Shown here: one piece after another, positions 49,590 through 60,244 of the stretch | How positions within the stretch are numbered: the stretch's first letter is position 1 | How the letters are laid out: each line of letters opens with the position of its first letter | Source of the DNA: Planctomycetia bacterium | Lineage (GTDB): Bacteria > Planctomycetota > Planctomycetia > Pirellulales > UBA1268 | Assembly: GCA_014192425.1 (NCBI GenBank) | Contig: BJHK01000023.1 | Coordinates: 1-63,080, forward strand | Reading direction: 5' to 3' | DNA: 63,080 nt | Notes under the pieces: model-generated | Databases searched by the model: none | Seen by the model: only the letters and a program-made list of their open reading frames with translations | Told to the model about the DNA's origin: nothing | Position numbers and translations under genes: made by a program

Positions 49590-50493
49590 TCACCAGGCGT
49601 CCGTCCGGAACGACAGCGCCGGCAGGCCGTCCTTGTTGAACAGGTTTGCCCACGCGGGGAAGCCCGACCACGCATACCGCACGGCAACCGGCTCTGACAC
49701 CCCGGGGCTCGAAACCACGACCGTGTCGCCGTCAATCGTGGCATCGGCCCATTGGAACTGCTTGTCGTCCCCGGCCAGCGCGAAGCCCGTCAACGTGTCG
49801 CTATGCCGGACCGCCAGCCCCTCGCCAACGTGGGTGAACTGCAGGCGCACCTTGTTCCCTTCAATGGCGTGCGACTTGTAGACGGGGCCCATCCACGGTG
49901 CCCGCGGCCGCAAGCCGATGGGCATGTCCAGTTCCCTTGAGTTCCCTTGCCAGCGTGACCCCAAACGACAGCAGCAACGCCGAGCAGTTCTTGTTGTGCT
50001 CCGGAGTCGTGGCGACCACCCATCGCCCACCATGACCGAAGCGGACCAAAGGATGCTCGGTGTTGACGATTTCCATGAGCACCACGTCCTTGTAGCCGCT
50101 CTCCTGAGCCTGTTGTTCGTAGGACCAGTGGGCGTTGGAGCGGCCATCTCCGATCCACACCTCGCCCACGACGATGTCCTCGATCGATACAGGATCGCCC
50201 GAGGCGCCTTTCACCACCATCGTCCGCGGTTCCTTGGAGGCCGCCAAGGGATCGAGCGTGACCTGCCATTTCCCCTTGTCGTCCGCCTTGGTGGTCTTCT
50301 TCTGGCCGGCGAATTCCACCGTCACGTCCTCGCCGCGGGCGGCCACGCCGGAAATCGGCGCCGGCTTGTCGCGCTGCAGCACCGCATGGGTGGAGACATT
50401 GTGCGCCCGCGGCGCAGCGTCCGCCTGTGCGGCGCCCTACACGGACAGCACAGCGGCCACGACTGTCAGGACAACGCGTTGGATTCGGTTCAT
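49590..50493 (-). pseudogene. Remnant of a sialate O-acetylesterase gene
   Basis: From an ATG at 50493 the frame reads MNRIQRVVLTVVAAVLSV, then an in-frame TAG (50437-50439, codon 19). It continues as VSTHAVLQRDKPAPISGVAA and IVVGEVWIGDGRSNAHWSYE, the expected N-terminal part with the GQSN-type serine motif altered to GRSN. After SFGVTLARELKGT the frame shifts (around 49930), and the central catalytic part is deleted: PIGL is joined directly to GPVYKSHAIEGNKVRLQF and the C-terminal FNKDGLPALSFRTD. Nonsense, frameshift and deletion together mark it as dead. Confidence 0.8.
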
Positions 50494-50660
50494 GACATCG
50501 TGATCTCCTGAGAGTGTCCAAAGCATATTCCGGTCAATGGCACGTCCGCAACACTGTCCATCGAGCTTCACCATCGCAGGCGCGATACGATGATGCGGCC
50601 ATTCCTTGCTCGACAGGCCCGCGTCTGCTCCTCCGGCTCACGCCCGGGGCCGGGGGGTGA

Positions 50661-51227
50661 TCAGTGAACCCGGCGGACAAGTTGCCTGAAGGCGGGTCGC
50701 ACGGCCTTGTGCAGATGCCGCGCGAAAGTGCCGTCGAGACCATGCACGGCGACGAGTTCGACCACGTCGGCGAAGTCGCGGTGCATGCGCCGGGGGTCCC
50801 CCTCGCCGCAGGCGAGCTTTGACTCGATGAGGGCCGACAGCGACAGCACGGGCAGGCCTTCGATCATCACGGCCACGTGATCATCGGCCGGGCTGGGCAG
50901 CAGCACCTCGCTCCCCTTTCCGGCGCGTTCCCCCGCTGCCACGAATTGCACTGGGACGCCGACGGGATCACGAAATTCACGGACTTTGTCATCCCACGAA
51001 AATCCAGCTTTCGTGAGCGCGGCGCAGATCGCCGGCATGTCTTCGGTTCGCACCAAGAGGTCGATATCGACCGTGTTGCGTCGATAGCCGTGCAGACATA
51101 CAGCCACGCCGCCGATGACGGCATGGGGCGTGCCCGCCTCGGCCAGCGCCTCATGGCAGGCGCTCGCCGCGTGCCAGATCGGCTCGCTGCCGAGCATCGA
51201 GTAGGCTTCCCGGGCTGTGGTAGTCAT
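50661..51227 (-). CDS. Nucleotidyltransferase-like protein
   Basis: 188 residues. HAVIGGVAVCLHGYRRNTVD followed by IDLLV gives the GG...TxDIDLLV signature of minimal/AbiEii-type nucleotidyltransferases; RDFADVVELVAVHGL and a C-terminal basic helix follow. Related proteins act as toxins (AbiEii, MenT) or DNA-modification partners, but no antitoxin gene is adjacent. Start at 51227. Confidence 0.7.
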   Translation of the reverse strand: MTTTAREAYSMLGSEPIWHAASACHEALAEAGTPHAVIGGVAVCLHGYRRNTVDIDLLVRTEDMPAICAALTKAGFSWDDKVREFRDPVGVPVQFVAAGERAGKGSEVLLPSPADDHVAVMIEGLPVLSLSALIESKLACGEGDPRRMHRDFADVVELVAVHGLDGTFARHLHKAVRPAFRQLVRRVH

Positions 51228-51516
51228 CGTTTATCGTTGCGAGGACCGGCAAGAACCAAGTGTACGCCCGTTTATACACATGTCAACGCTGGCCCTGGGT
51301 TGGCTGCCGATCCGTTCTTTGCAGGACTGACACATTTCTTACAACTCCCTCGCAGGGGGCGCGCAACCCGGCGGGCCGGTGTGGGCTATTCATGCTCGTG
51401 GCCCGGCGGGGCCGGCCCGAATGTCGAGCCGAGCCGCCGGGAAAGCCGACACCCGGAAAGCCGACAGGGGATGACCGCTGCCGCAGGCCGGATGATACCG
51501 AGGGAGAAAGTGCATC
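51228..51516. promoter_or_regulatory. Divergent intergenic region with a small inverted repeat
   Basis: 289 bases between the nucleotidyltransferase-like gene and the + strand secreted protein. GTGTA (51260-51264) and TACAC (51275-51279) form an AT-rich inverted repeat containing TTTATA, which could be an operator or overlapping -10 region. Nothing else was recognised. Confidence 0.3.
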
Positions 51517-53316
51517 ATGACCATCATGACGACGAGGCGATCGATTGACGGCGGCATGAACCGGCTCGCCGCAGGCGTGCTTGTGGCGGCCCTGCTTGGC
51601 AGCGCGGCCTGCGTGCCGGCCACGGCCGTCGCGCAGGGGCAGGCCCCTGCCATGAAAACGCCCGCCGCGTTCGCGCCTGTCGCCGCACCGGCAGCCTCGC
51701 CCGCGGTCCAGCCGGATCCTGCGATCCTCCTCGAACGGGCCCGGAAGAAGATCAAGGTCGATCACGACGTGGCCGGCGCCGTGGCGGCGTATCGGGAGGT
51801 GATCGAGAAGCACCGGGCCGATCTCGCCCACGCCCGGCCGGCGCTGCGCGAGCTGCTCGATCTCTGGGTGGAGGTGCAGGGGAACGAGGCGGCCGCGGCG
51901 GCGATCCGCCCGGCGGCGGAAAAATATCTCGACATGCAGCGGCCGATCGACCCCAAGGCCGCCGCGGCGCGGACCGACGACGACCTGGCCCGCGACCTGC
52001 TCCTCAAGCCCTGGCTGGTGACGCTGAAGTTCGACAAGGCCCCGCTCAAGGAGGTGCTCGCGGAGATCACCCGGCAGTCCGGCGTGGCGATCGAGTTGGG
52101 GACTGTGGCCTTGCCGTTCGATGCGGCGAAGTACCGGGCGTTCATGAAAAAACTGCCGCGATACGCGGAGCTGCCCGATGAGGAACGCAAGGCCATGCAA
52201 GCGGAGGCGCTGGTGATGGATCCGAAGGTGGCAGACGCAGGCGACATGGACCAATTTCTGCGACAGGCTGCAGCCCACATGCATGAAATCACGGCAGGAA
52301 TTTTGGAAATGATGTTGGAGCAAAAATCGATGCTGCATATCGAGCAGCAAGAGGCCAATGCACAACTCTCGCGGAGCGAGGTGACGCTCGACGTCAAGGA
52401 CGTGACGGCCTTCAACGCACTCGACATCGTCGGTGCTGCGTCACAACCCCCGATCGGCTGGAGTGTGGCACCTGATCGGGATCAAGCCGCTTGGGCCTCC
52501 GATTCTCGTGTGCTGGCAATGCCGGTCGTTCCGCCGGTCGGGCGTGTCGTCTCGCCTTCCGGCGGCGATACCGTTTTGGTTCCGAAACGAACGTATCAAG
52601 GGCGGTCATCGATACAACTCACCAGCCAGCGCACGGGGTTCCTCGATGCAAAAGAGGCGCGTGTTTCCCGGCTGCAGATAGACGTTTCCTTCACCCGTGA
52701 ACCTGGCCCGGCATTGCAGGAGATGCATCTGCGGGCTGCCGTCGGCACGGACGGTCGCGGACGAAAGTTTGACATGGAGGAGCGAACGTCCCTTATGTTC
52801 GCTCCTCAGTTCCAAATGTTCTTCAAGGACGTGCCTGCTGAAGTCCAAGAGTTTGCCACGCTTACCGTTGAGCTCTCAGGGATCGTGGTTGCCGAGAGCA
52901 AGGAACAGCGATTGCCGCTGGCCAAAGGAAACTGCTTTGAAACACCACGGTACACACTGATGGTGCGGTCAATTGACAAGGCAGGAGGTGAAACCGGCGT
53001 GACGCTTAACAAGAAACTGAAAGACATGGGCACAACAAACGCGCAAGCCCCTGCGCGTGTGGATCTCATCGGGCTGTATCGGGGTGATGATGGGCCGTTC
53101 GGCGCGTTTCAGCTTGAGTTGGCAAATGGGGAGCGTATCCGTGCACAGGGTATGTCAGGCCAGGGTATGTCGGGCGGCGGAGACGGGGGAGGATCTCAGT
53201 GGCGACTCGATTTCGCTACCGGATCAGCGGAGCCGACGGCGCTCATCTGGGCCGTGCCCACGAAGGAGATAGCCGTCACGATTCCCTTCGAGTTCAAGAA
53301 CGTGAAACTGCCGTGA
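51517..53316 (+). CDS. Secreted secretin-N-like protein
   Basis: 599 residues. An N-terminal signal (LAAGVLVAALLGSAACVPATA) is followed by a helical region and VTLKFDKAPLKEVLAEITRQ, SGVAIEL, the pattern of secretin N-domains in planctomycete proteins. The second half (from about residue 370) is beta-rich and ends AVTIPFEFKNVKLP. A Gly/Met-rich stretch (GMSGQGMSGGGDGGG) precedes the end. The last third is noticeably less GC-rich than the first. Function unknown. Confidence 0.65.
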   Translation: MTIMTTRRSIDGGMNRLAAGVLVAALLGSAACVPATAVAQGQAPAMKTPAAFAPVAAPAASPAVQPDPAILLERARKKIKVDHDVAGAVAAYREVIEKHRADLAHARPALRELLDLWVEVQGNEAAAAAIRPAAEKYLDMQRPIDPKAAAARTDDDLARDLLLKPWLVTLKFDKAPLKEVLAEITRQSGVAIELGTVALPFDAAKYRAFMKKLPRYAELPDEERKAMQAEALVMDPKVADAGDMDQFLRQAAAHMHEITAGILEMMLEQKSMLHIEQQEANAQLSRSEVTLDVKDVTAFNALDIVGAASQPPIGWSVAPDRDQAAWASDSRVLAMPVVPPVGRVVSPSGGDTVLVPKRTYQGRSSIQLTSQRTGFLDAKEARVSRLQIDVSFTREPGPALQEMHLRAAVGTDGRGRKFDMEERTSLMFAPQFQMFFKDVPAEVQEFATLTVELSGIVVAESKEQRLPLAKGNCFETPRYTLMVRSIDKAGGETGVTLNKKLKDMGTTNAQAPARVDLIGLYRGDDGPFGAFQLELANGERIRAQGMSGQGMSGGGDGGGSQWRLDFATGSAEPTALIWAVPTKEIAVTIPFEFKNVKLP

Positions 53317-53392
53317 ACGGGGAATCACCTTCCATGGACACGGCCGCGTTCATCAGTGTTCCGACTCCCATGGCAACAGCACCGGTGCCTCG

Positions 53393-55474
53393 ATGATGCG
53401 CTCTCGACGGTCGCTCGACCGCTGGCCGTACCTGCTCGTTGCCGGATCGGCCGCGGTGCTCGCGGTGCTGGCGTCGCTCTGGGTCGGCGCGGAGATCGGC
53501 CGCGAGCGGGTGCGCCGCCGAGGCGAAGACCGGGAACGGGTCGAGCAGGCCGCGACGGTCGTGCGGACGGAACTCGCGCGGCTCGAAGGCGACCTGCTCC
53601 GGGCCGCGACCGCGTCGCCCGCGCAGGTGCAGGCGCTGCTCGTGAGCCGGCGCGAGACCGCAAGCCCGCTGGCCGACACGATGCTGCTCGTGGATGGAGA
53701 CCGCGTGGTCTACCCGGCCTGGTGCGAAGCGGAGTCGAAGCCCGGCGACGCTGCCGTTGCCGGCCCGGACGAGGCGGCGCTCGGGGCCGTGCGGACCCGG
53801 GCGCTCGCCGGTGCGCCGGCCGCGGAGGTCGAGGCCGGATACCAACGTCTGATCGCCGACGCAGAACCACCGACGGCCGATGCGGCCCGGCTGGCGCTGG
53901 CTGGGTTTCTTGCTCGTCAGGGACGTGCCGCCGAGGCGGCGCGGCAGGCGCGGTTGTTGGCCGCCGACGAGGCGGCGCGGATCGAAGACCGGCTGCTTGC
54001 GGCCGGGCTGCGGGCCCGGATCGCGGCGGATGCCGAACGCAAGGTTGCACAGGCCGCCGCGCTCGACCTTGTGCGGCTCGCCGACGGCCGCGCAGCGCCG
54101 CTGGCCCGCCGGCTCGTCATCGACGACCTGCGGAACGCCGCCGCCACCGATGCGGAGGCGACTGGCGCGGCCGACGCAGCGTGGCTGGAGACGCTCGCCG
54201 CGGAGGAAGCGGCGATCACGATGCGGGAGCGGCACTGCCGCGACCTGCTTGCTCGGCGGCCGAGCCTTGCCATCTCCCCCGATCTCCCTTCGGGGCAGGT
54301 GACGTACACCGAAGGCGAGCGGTTGTGCGGTGCGACCCGCACCGCCGCCGGTCAGACGATGTTCTTTGCGGGGAGTCGCCGCCGGCTCATCGACCACCTG
54401 CAAGCGCTCCTGCCCGGCGGGTCGGTGGTGGTGAAGATCAGTGAGGGCGAGTCGGCGACCAGCGCGAACGTCACACTGCCGCTGCCGCCTCCGTTGAGTG
54501 AGCGGTCACTCGTGCTCGTCGCGGCCACGCCCGGCGCCGGCGGGCTCGGCCCGCTGCCGGTCGCCCTGATCGCGCTCATGACGGCGGCGCTCGGCGGGCT
54601 CGGGCTCGGCCTGCGGTCGGTGTGGCGGGCGGAGGCACGGGCCCGGGAACTGGCCGAGGCCCGCCGCGACCTGATCGCGGGCGTGTCGCACGAGCTCCGC
54701 ACGCCGCTGGCCGTGCTCCGCATGTATTCGGATCTCCTTGGCGGCGACGTCGAACCCGACAGCCCCGCTGCCGGCCGCGTGCGCACGCTCCATGCCGAGA
54801 CCGTGCGGATGTGCGGCCTCGTCGAGAACCTCCTGGCCCTCGGCCATCTCGACCGCAGGCGGGTGGAGCCGGCGCTGCTGCCGCTCGACGTGACCGCGAT
54901 TGCCCGCGAGGCGATCGATCTCGCCCGGCCGCTCGCCGAACGGGCGGGCTGCCTGATCGACGCCCCGCCGGACGACACAGGCACGCGGATCGTGGGCGTG
55001 GCCGACCGTGGCCTCGTCATGCAGATCCTGATGAACCTCATCGACAACGCGCTCAAGTACGGCCGGCCGGCCGAGGAGCGGCCCGCAGGCCCGCCGGGCG
55101 CCGAAGATTGCATCGAGGTCCGCTGCGGCCGCCGCGGCGACCGGGTCGAGATCGCCGTCGCCGATCGTGGACCGGGCGTGCCCGAGGCGGAGCGGGAGCG
55201 GATCTTCGAGCGGTTCGGCCGGGGCGCGGCGGCAGCCAAGACGCGAGCTCCGGGCCTCGGCCTGGGCCTGGCCCTCAGCCGTGAAACGGCCCGGCTCATG
55301 GGGGGCGACATCGGCGTCGCCCCGCGACCCGGCGGCGGCAGTGTCTTTACACTGGAATTGCCCGCAGCACCGAGCGCAGCGATCACAGCGACATCGGCGG
55401 GCAATGTGGCCGGTATGGCCGAGGTGGCCAACGTGGCAGAGGAGAGACGACGTGCCCTTCGTGCTCGTGGTTGA
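53393..55474 (+). CDS. Membrane sensor histidine kinase
   Basis: 693 residues. TM helix 1 (PYLLVAGSAAVLAVLASLWV), a ~360-residue periplasmic helical sensor region, TM helix 2 (LPVALIALMTAALGGLGLGL), then HisKA with H-box AGVSHELRTPLAVLRMYSDL (His about residue 436). The ATPase domain has N box QILMNLIDNALKYG, G1 VADRGPGVP and G2 GLGLGLALSRETA. It autophosphorylates and passes phosphate to the adjacent regulator. The C-terminal ~30 residues are Ala-rich. Its end overlaps the regulator gene by 23 bases. Confidence 0.9.
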   Translation: MMRSRRSLDRWPYLLVAGSAAVLAVLASLWVGAEIGRERVRRRGEDRERVEQAATVVRTELARLEGDLLRAATASPAQVQALLVSRRETASPLADTMLLVDGDRVVYPAWCEAESKPGDAAVAGPDEAALGAVRTRALAGAPAAEVEAGYQRLIADAEPPTADAARLALAGFLARQGRAAEAARQARLLAADEAARIEDRLLAAGLRARIAADAERKVAQAAALDLVRLADGRAAPLARRLVIDDLRNAAATDAEATGAADAAWLETLAAEEAAITMRERHCRDLLARRPSLAISPDLPSGQVTYTEGERLCGATRTAAGQTMFFAGSRRRLIDHLQALLPGGSVVVKISEGESATSANVTLPLPPPLSERSLVLVAATPGAGGLGPLPVALIALMTAALGGLGLGLRSVWRAEARARELAEARRDLIAGVSHELRTPLAVLRMYSDLLGGDVEPDSPAAGRVRTLHAETVRMCGLVENLLALGHLDRRRVEPALLPLDVTAIAREAIDLARPLAERAGCLIDAPPDDTGTRIVGVADRGLVMQILMNLIDNALKYGRPAEERPAGPPGAEDCIEVRCGRRGDRVEIAVADRGPGVPEAERERIFERFGRGAAAAKTRAPGLGLGLALSRETARLMGGDIGVAPRPGGGSVFTLELPAAPSAAITATSAGNVAGMAEVANVAEERRRALRARG

Positions 55475-56138
55475 AGACGACCCGGCCCTCGGAGCCGGCC
55501 TCGAGGAATGCTTCCGTCGGGAGCATTTCGACGTCCACCTGGAGCGGGACGGCGCAGAGGGGCTGGCCGCCGCGCGGGATCGCGCGCCCGACTGCATCGT
55601 CCTCGACGTCATGCTCCCGGGCATGAACGGCTTCGACGTCGTCCGCACGTTCCGGGCCGGGGGCGGCGCGGCGCCGGTGCTGTTTCTCACCGCCCGGGCC
55701 GAGGAGGCCGATCGCATCCTCGGGCTGGAGATGGGGGGCGACGACTACCTCGTCAAGCCGTTCTCCAATCGCGAGCTGATCGCCCGCGTCCGGGCACTCC
55801 TGCGCCGGGCCCGGCGGCCGGAGGAGCCGGCCGGGCAGATCGCGTGCGCGGGCTTCGTGCTCGAGCCCGAGGCGGGCGTGCTCACGCTGCCCTGCGGGCG
55901 GGTGGTGGAACTGGCCCGCTACGAGACGGAGATCCTTCGGCGGTTGTTCGCCACGCCCGGCAAGGTCGTGCCCCGCAGCCGGCTGCTCGACGAGATCTGG
56001 GGCTGGGGAGGCGAGACGACGACGCGGGTCGTCGATTTCCACGTCGGCAACCTGCGCCGCAAGGTCGAATCCGACCCGGCCCGGCCGACGCACATCCTCA
56101 CGGCCCACGGCCGCGGCTACCGCTGGGCCGGCGGCTGA
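55452..56138 (+). CDS. OmpR/PhoB-type response regulator
   Basis: 228 residues. Receiver: FVLVVEDDPALGAG, phospho-acceptor Asp52 in CIVLDVMLPGMNGFD, TAR switch threonine and YLVKPF lysine. A winged-helix DNA-binding domain follows, with YETEILRRLFATPGKVVPRS and RVVDFHVGNLRRKVESDP. The GTG start at 55452 follows GGAGAG. Partner of the overlapping kinase; target genes unknown. Confidence 0.92.
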   Translation: MPFVLVVEDDPALGAGLEECFRREHFDVHLERDGAEGLAAARDRAPDCIVLDVMLPGMNGFDVVRTFRAGGGAAPVLFLTARAEEADRILGLEMGGDDYLVKPFSNRELIARVRALLRRARRPEEPAGQIACAGFVLEPEAGVLTLPCGRVVELARYETEILRRLFATPGKVVPRSRLLDEIWGWGGETTTRVVDFHVGNLRRKVESDPARPTHILTAHGRGYRWAGG

Positions 56139-56248
56139 CGCGGCGGTCGCCCGTCCGGGCTTTCGGCTGCGCCCGTTCGTGGCGGTAGGCTACCGCACGG
56201 AGGCGTCCCCCGTGCGATGCCTTCCCTTTCTCCTGCAGGAACTGCGAC

Positions 56249-56482
56249 GTGGCAACGGCAGAAACAAATCCTCGGCCCGTGTTGAGTTACGCCGTCGAGG
56301 CCGGTGCGGGTGGCCGCGTGGAGTTTACCGGTCCCTTTCAGCAGGGCCAGCGACTGACGGTCGTGGTGATAGCGGAACCGCAAGCCGAGTTTGCCGACCT
56401 CGCCGCCGCATCCGGTTCCAGCCTGGCATTCTGGGATAATTCGCTCGATGACGAGGATTGGAATGCAGCCGCGGCAGGGTGA
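56249..56482 (+). CDS. MazE-like antitoxin candidate
   Basis: 77 residues. PRPVLSYAVEAGAGGRVEFT resembles a short DNA-binding N-domain, and the acidic C-terminus SLAFWDNSLDDEDWN is typical of the toxin-binding tail of antitoxins (WDNxxDDEDW). It overlaps the MazF-like frame. Identification relies mainly on this tail and gene order. Confidence 0.6.
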   Translation: MATAETNPRPVLSYAVEAGAGGRVEFTGPFQQGQRLTVVVIAEPQAEFADLAAASGSSLAFWDNSLDDEDWNAAAAG

Positions 56483-56755
56483 CATCGTCCTCGTGCCGGT
56501 GCCGTTCACGGACCTTTCGAGTCGCAAGCGCCGGCCCGTCATCGTCGTGTCGTCGGATGGCTACAACGCCGCCGGCCTCGACATGCTCGTTGTCGCCATG
56601 ACGTCGAATCCGATGCAAACGAAGTGGTCGTTTGTCATCTCGTCACAGGACCTGATCGATGGGCGATTGAACCGTCCCGGCACGTTGACGCAGGGTGGTC
56701 GGTGGCTCGTCCACCGTGTATCCCCGGCCGGTGGGCAGACTTTTTCTGCCGGCGC
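56463..56755 (+). pseudogene. Truncated MazF-like toxin
   Basis: The first ~75 residues fit MazF/PemK (RQGDIVLVPVPFTDLSSRKR, RPVIVVSSDGYNAAGLDMLV, VAMTSNP, SSQDLIDGRLNRPGT). After about 56690 similarity stops and the frame runs on as antisense to the sigma-54 activator gene. The final beta strand and helix (about 40 residues) are missing, so it is probably inactive. Confidence 0.6.
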
Positions 56756-57791
<1,036 letters not shown>

Positions 57792-57820
<29 letters not shown>

Positions 57821-60185
57821 CGGCGGGGATCGGTTCGAGGGGCCGGCGCGGCGGTTCCAACACGTCGAGGACCGCCGCTGCCGCCGCACGGGCCTCCTCG
57901 TCCACGGCCTGATTGTACCGTGCCTGGACCGCGCGCATCTCCCGCGAATCGAGGAGCACGCCGAAGCGTGCGACGCTGGCCTTGAACGCGGCCTGGGCCA
58001 CGCTCCGCTGGGCGGCCGGGAGCTCGATGCGCTCAGCCTCGCGCTGGAGCGCGGCCTGGGCCTCGGCGCGGCCGATCGTCGCCAGCAGCGAGGCCGCCGC
58101 CGTCCCGAGCGGCGGCTCGAGCAGGCCGCGACGGGCGATCGGCACGGCGGCCGACACGTCCCAGCCGCGCCGACCGAGACGGCCGAGCACGGAGAGCGCC
58201 TCGCGGGCCCGGGCGAGGCGTGCCGCGGCGCGGCCGGCCCGCAGCGCGGGATCGACAGCCGGCGGGCCGGCGACGGCGGCGAGCGTTGCCGGAAACCGGG
58301 CGGGCGCCGTCTCCCGGCCCGTCTGCGGATCGATCGTGGCCGTGAAGAAGCTGTCGAGCCGGTCGACGAGCGTCATTCCGGCGATCCCGCGATACGTGGC
58401 CACGAGATCGCGGACGAAGCAGCGGCGGTCGTCGTCGTCGAGGACGTCGATCGCGACGAGCACGGGCGGCGGCGAGACCGCGCCGGTCCGCAGGAACTGC
58501 ACCGTCTCCAGCGCCGAGGGCCGGGCGGTGCGGGCGGCGAGGATCACGAGCACGACGTCGGCCGACTCACGAACTGCCAGCACGGCGTCACGGCCGGAGG
58601 AGACGATCACCGGCTCGTAGTCGAAGCGGGACACGGCGGCAGCGAGTTCCTGGGCCTCGGCAAGGATCGGATGCGCCACCACGACCCGGTCCGGCCCGCG
58701 GGCGGTCGCCGCGCGGAGCAGGGTCTCCAGCACCCGGCTCGACCCGCGGTAGGCCGGCGGGCCGGCCCGCAGCGCGAGCGTGCGGGCAGCGGCGAACTGC
58801 AGGGCGTCGTCGGGAACCTCCAGGCTGCGGACGAGCGCGTCACGGACGGCGGGGCTCAGCGGGGCGTCGGCTTTTCCTGCGGCCGGCGGCTGGGCAAGCG
58901 CGGTCGCGGCGGCCGCCGCGGCCTCGTGCATGCCCCGGTCGCGGGCGAGGTCGACGAGATCGGCGACGGCTTCCTCCGCGTAGTTCTCCGGCCCGCTGAC
59001 CGCCTCGCGCAGCCTGCCGGGCTCGATGCGGTCGAGTGCCTTGGCCGGGTCGCCCGCGAGCACGAGCGTCTCCTCCAGCCGGGCGAGCATAGCGAGCCTG
59101 ATCGCCTTCTGGTCGCGCGTGCCCAGCGCCATCATGTCGCGGGCGAGGTGCATCGCCTCCAGCGCACGGGCCGCGCGGAGCGGCATGCGGATGCGGGCCA
59201 GGCGACCCGCCTGGCCGTCCCAGATGTGGCGGTCGACGAAGCCCGCGACCGGGCCACCGAACGCCGCCTCGGCGGTGCGCGAATCGGTGATCGGCTGGAG
59301 CGCGAGCGTGTCTGCGGGAGGCAGCCCCGCGGGGCTGAGCGTCCGGTCGAGCCGGCGGGCGAGCAGGGCGGCCGCCGCCGCCGCGGTCGGCAGCGGAACG
59401 GCGCTGGCCGCGTCGCCACGGCTGCGGTCGCCGAGCAGCCGCTCCGCGGCCGCCCGGATCGGGGCGGGCGTGTCGGCCACGAGTGCCGGCGCCAGCAGGA
59501 AGGTGTCGATGTCGTCCGCCCCGCTTGCCCCCAGAGCCTCGATGATCCCGCGCCAGTGTGCCAGGTCCCCCGTGCCGAGCCAGGCGAGGAGCGGCTGGCG
59601 GGCGTCGGCGCCGAGGTCGCGGACGAGGCCCCGGGCCAGATCGCGGGCCCGTGCCTGCCGCGGGTCGTCCGACTGCAGAACGTCCACGAGCGCGGGAATC
59701 GCGTCCTGCCGGGCCGCCGCGAGGCGGGCGGCAGCCGCCATCCGCTCGGCGGCCGAGTCGGCCGCCAGGTCCGCGGCCGCCTGGGCGAGCCGGGCCGGAT
59801 CGCGGCGGCGCGCGGCCGCGGCGTCGCGCATCGCCGCCAGCACCTGCGTCACAGCCGGGTCGCGGCTGTGCAGCGTCCGATCCAGCGCGGCGAGGTCGCC
59901 GGCCGGAAACGCGTCGCCGAGGTCGGCGAGCAGTTCGCCCCGCGCATCACCGGCATCGCCGATCGATTTCAGGAGCTGGCGGAAGTACCGCAAGGCCACG
60001 TCGGGAGCCTCGATGGCGGCGGCCCGGATCGCGGCCTCGAGCAGCAGCGGCGGCGTGTCGCGGCGCGACGAGGCGAGTGAATCGACGACCGCCTGCTGCA
60101 TGTCGTCGAGCACGGGCTGCGCCTGGACGACCGTGGTCGCGCAGGCGACGAGCAGGCCGGCGAGCGTGGCACGGGGACGGTGCAT
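57792..60185 (-). CDS. Secreted HEAT-like protein with possible pseudo-receiver domain
   Basis: 797 residues. A signal-like N-terminus ([19 protein letters not shown]) is followed by Ala-rich helical repeats resembling HEAT ([40 protein letters not shown]). At about residues 495-600 lies a segment with receiver-like order ([52 protein letters not shown]), but without a phospho-acceptor aspartate at the expected position. It immediately precedes and overlaps the receiver-less sigma-54 activator. Domain calls beyond the repeats are inference. Confidence 0.6.
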
Positions 60186-60244
60186 CCCCAGCCCGCGATC
60201 CACTCCTGCACCCATGCCTCTCCCCCGCGGTCGAGCCCCGAGGC

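Noticed and set aside
49357-49744. Small minus-strand open frames downstream of the esterase remnant
   Set aside because: Basic, Pro/Arg-rich, overlapping each other, no start signals or family pattern.
57829-57838. GGTTCGAGGG as a tRNA T-arm
   Set aside because: No matching acceptor, D or anticodon arms nearby; it lies in coding sequence of the HEAT-like gene.
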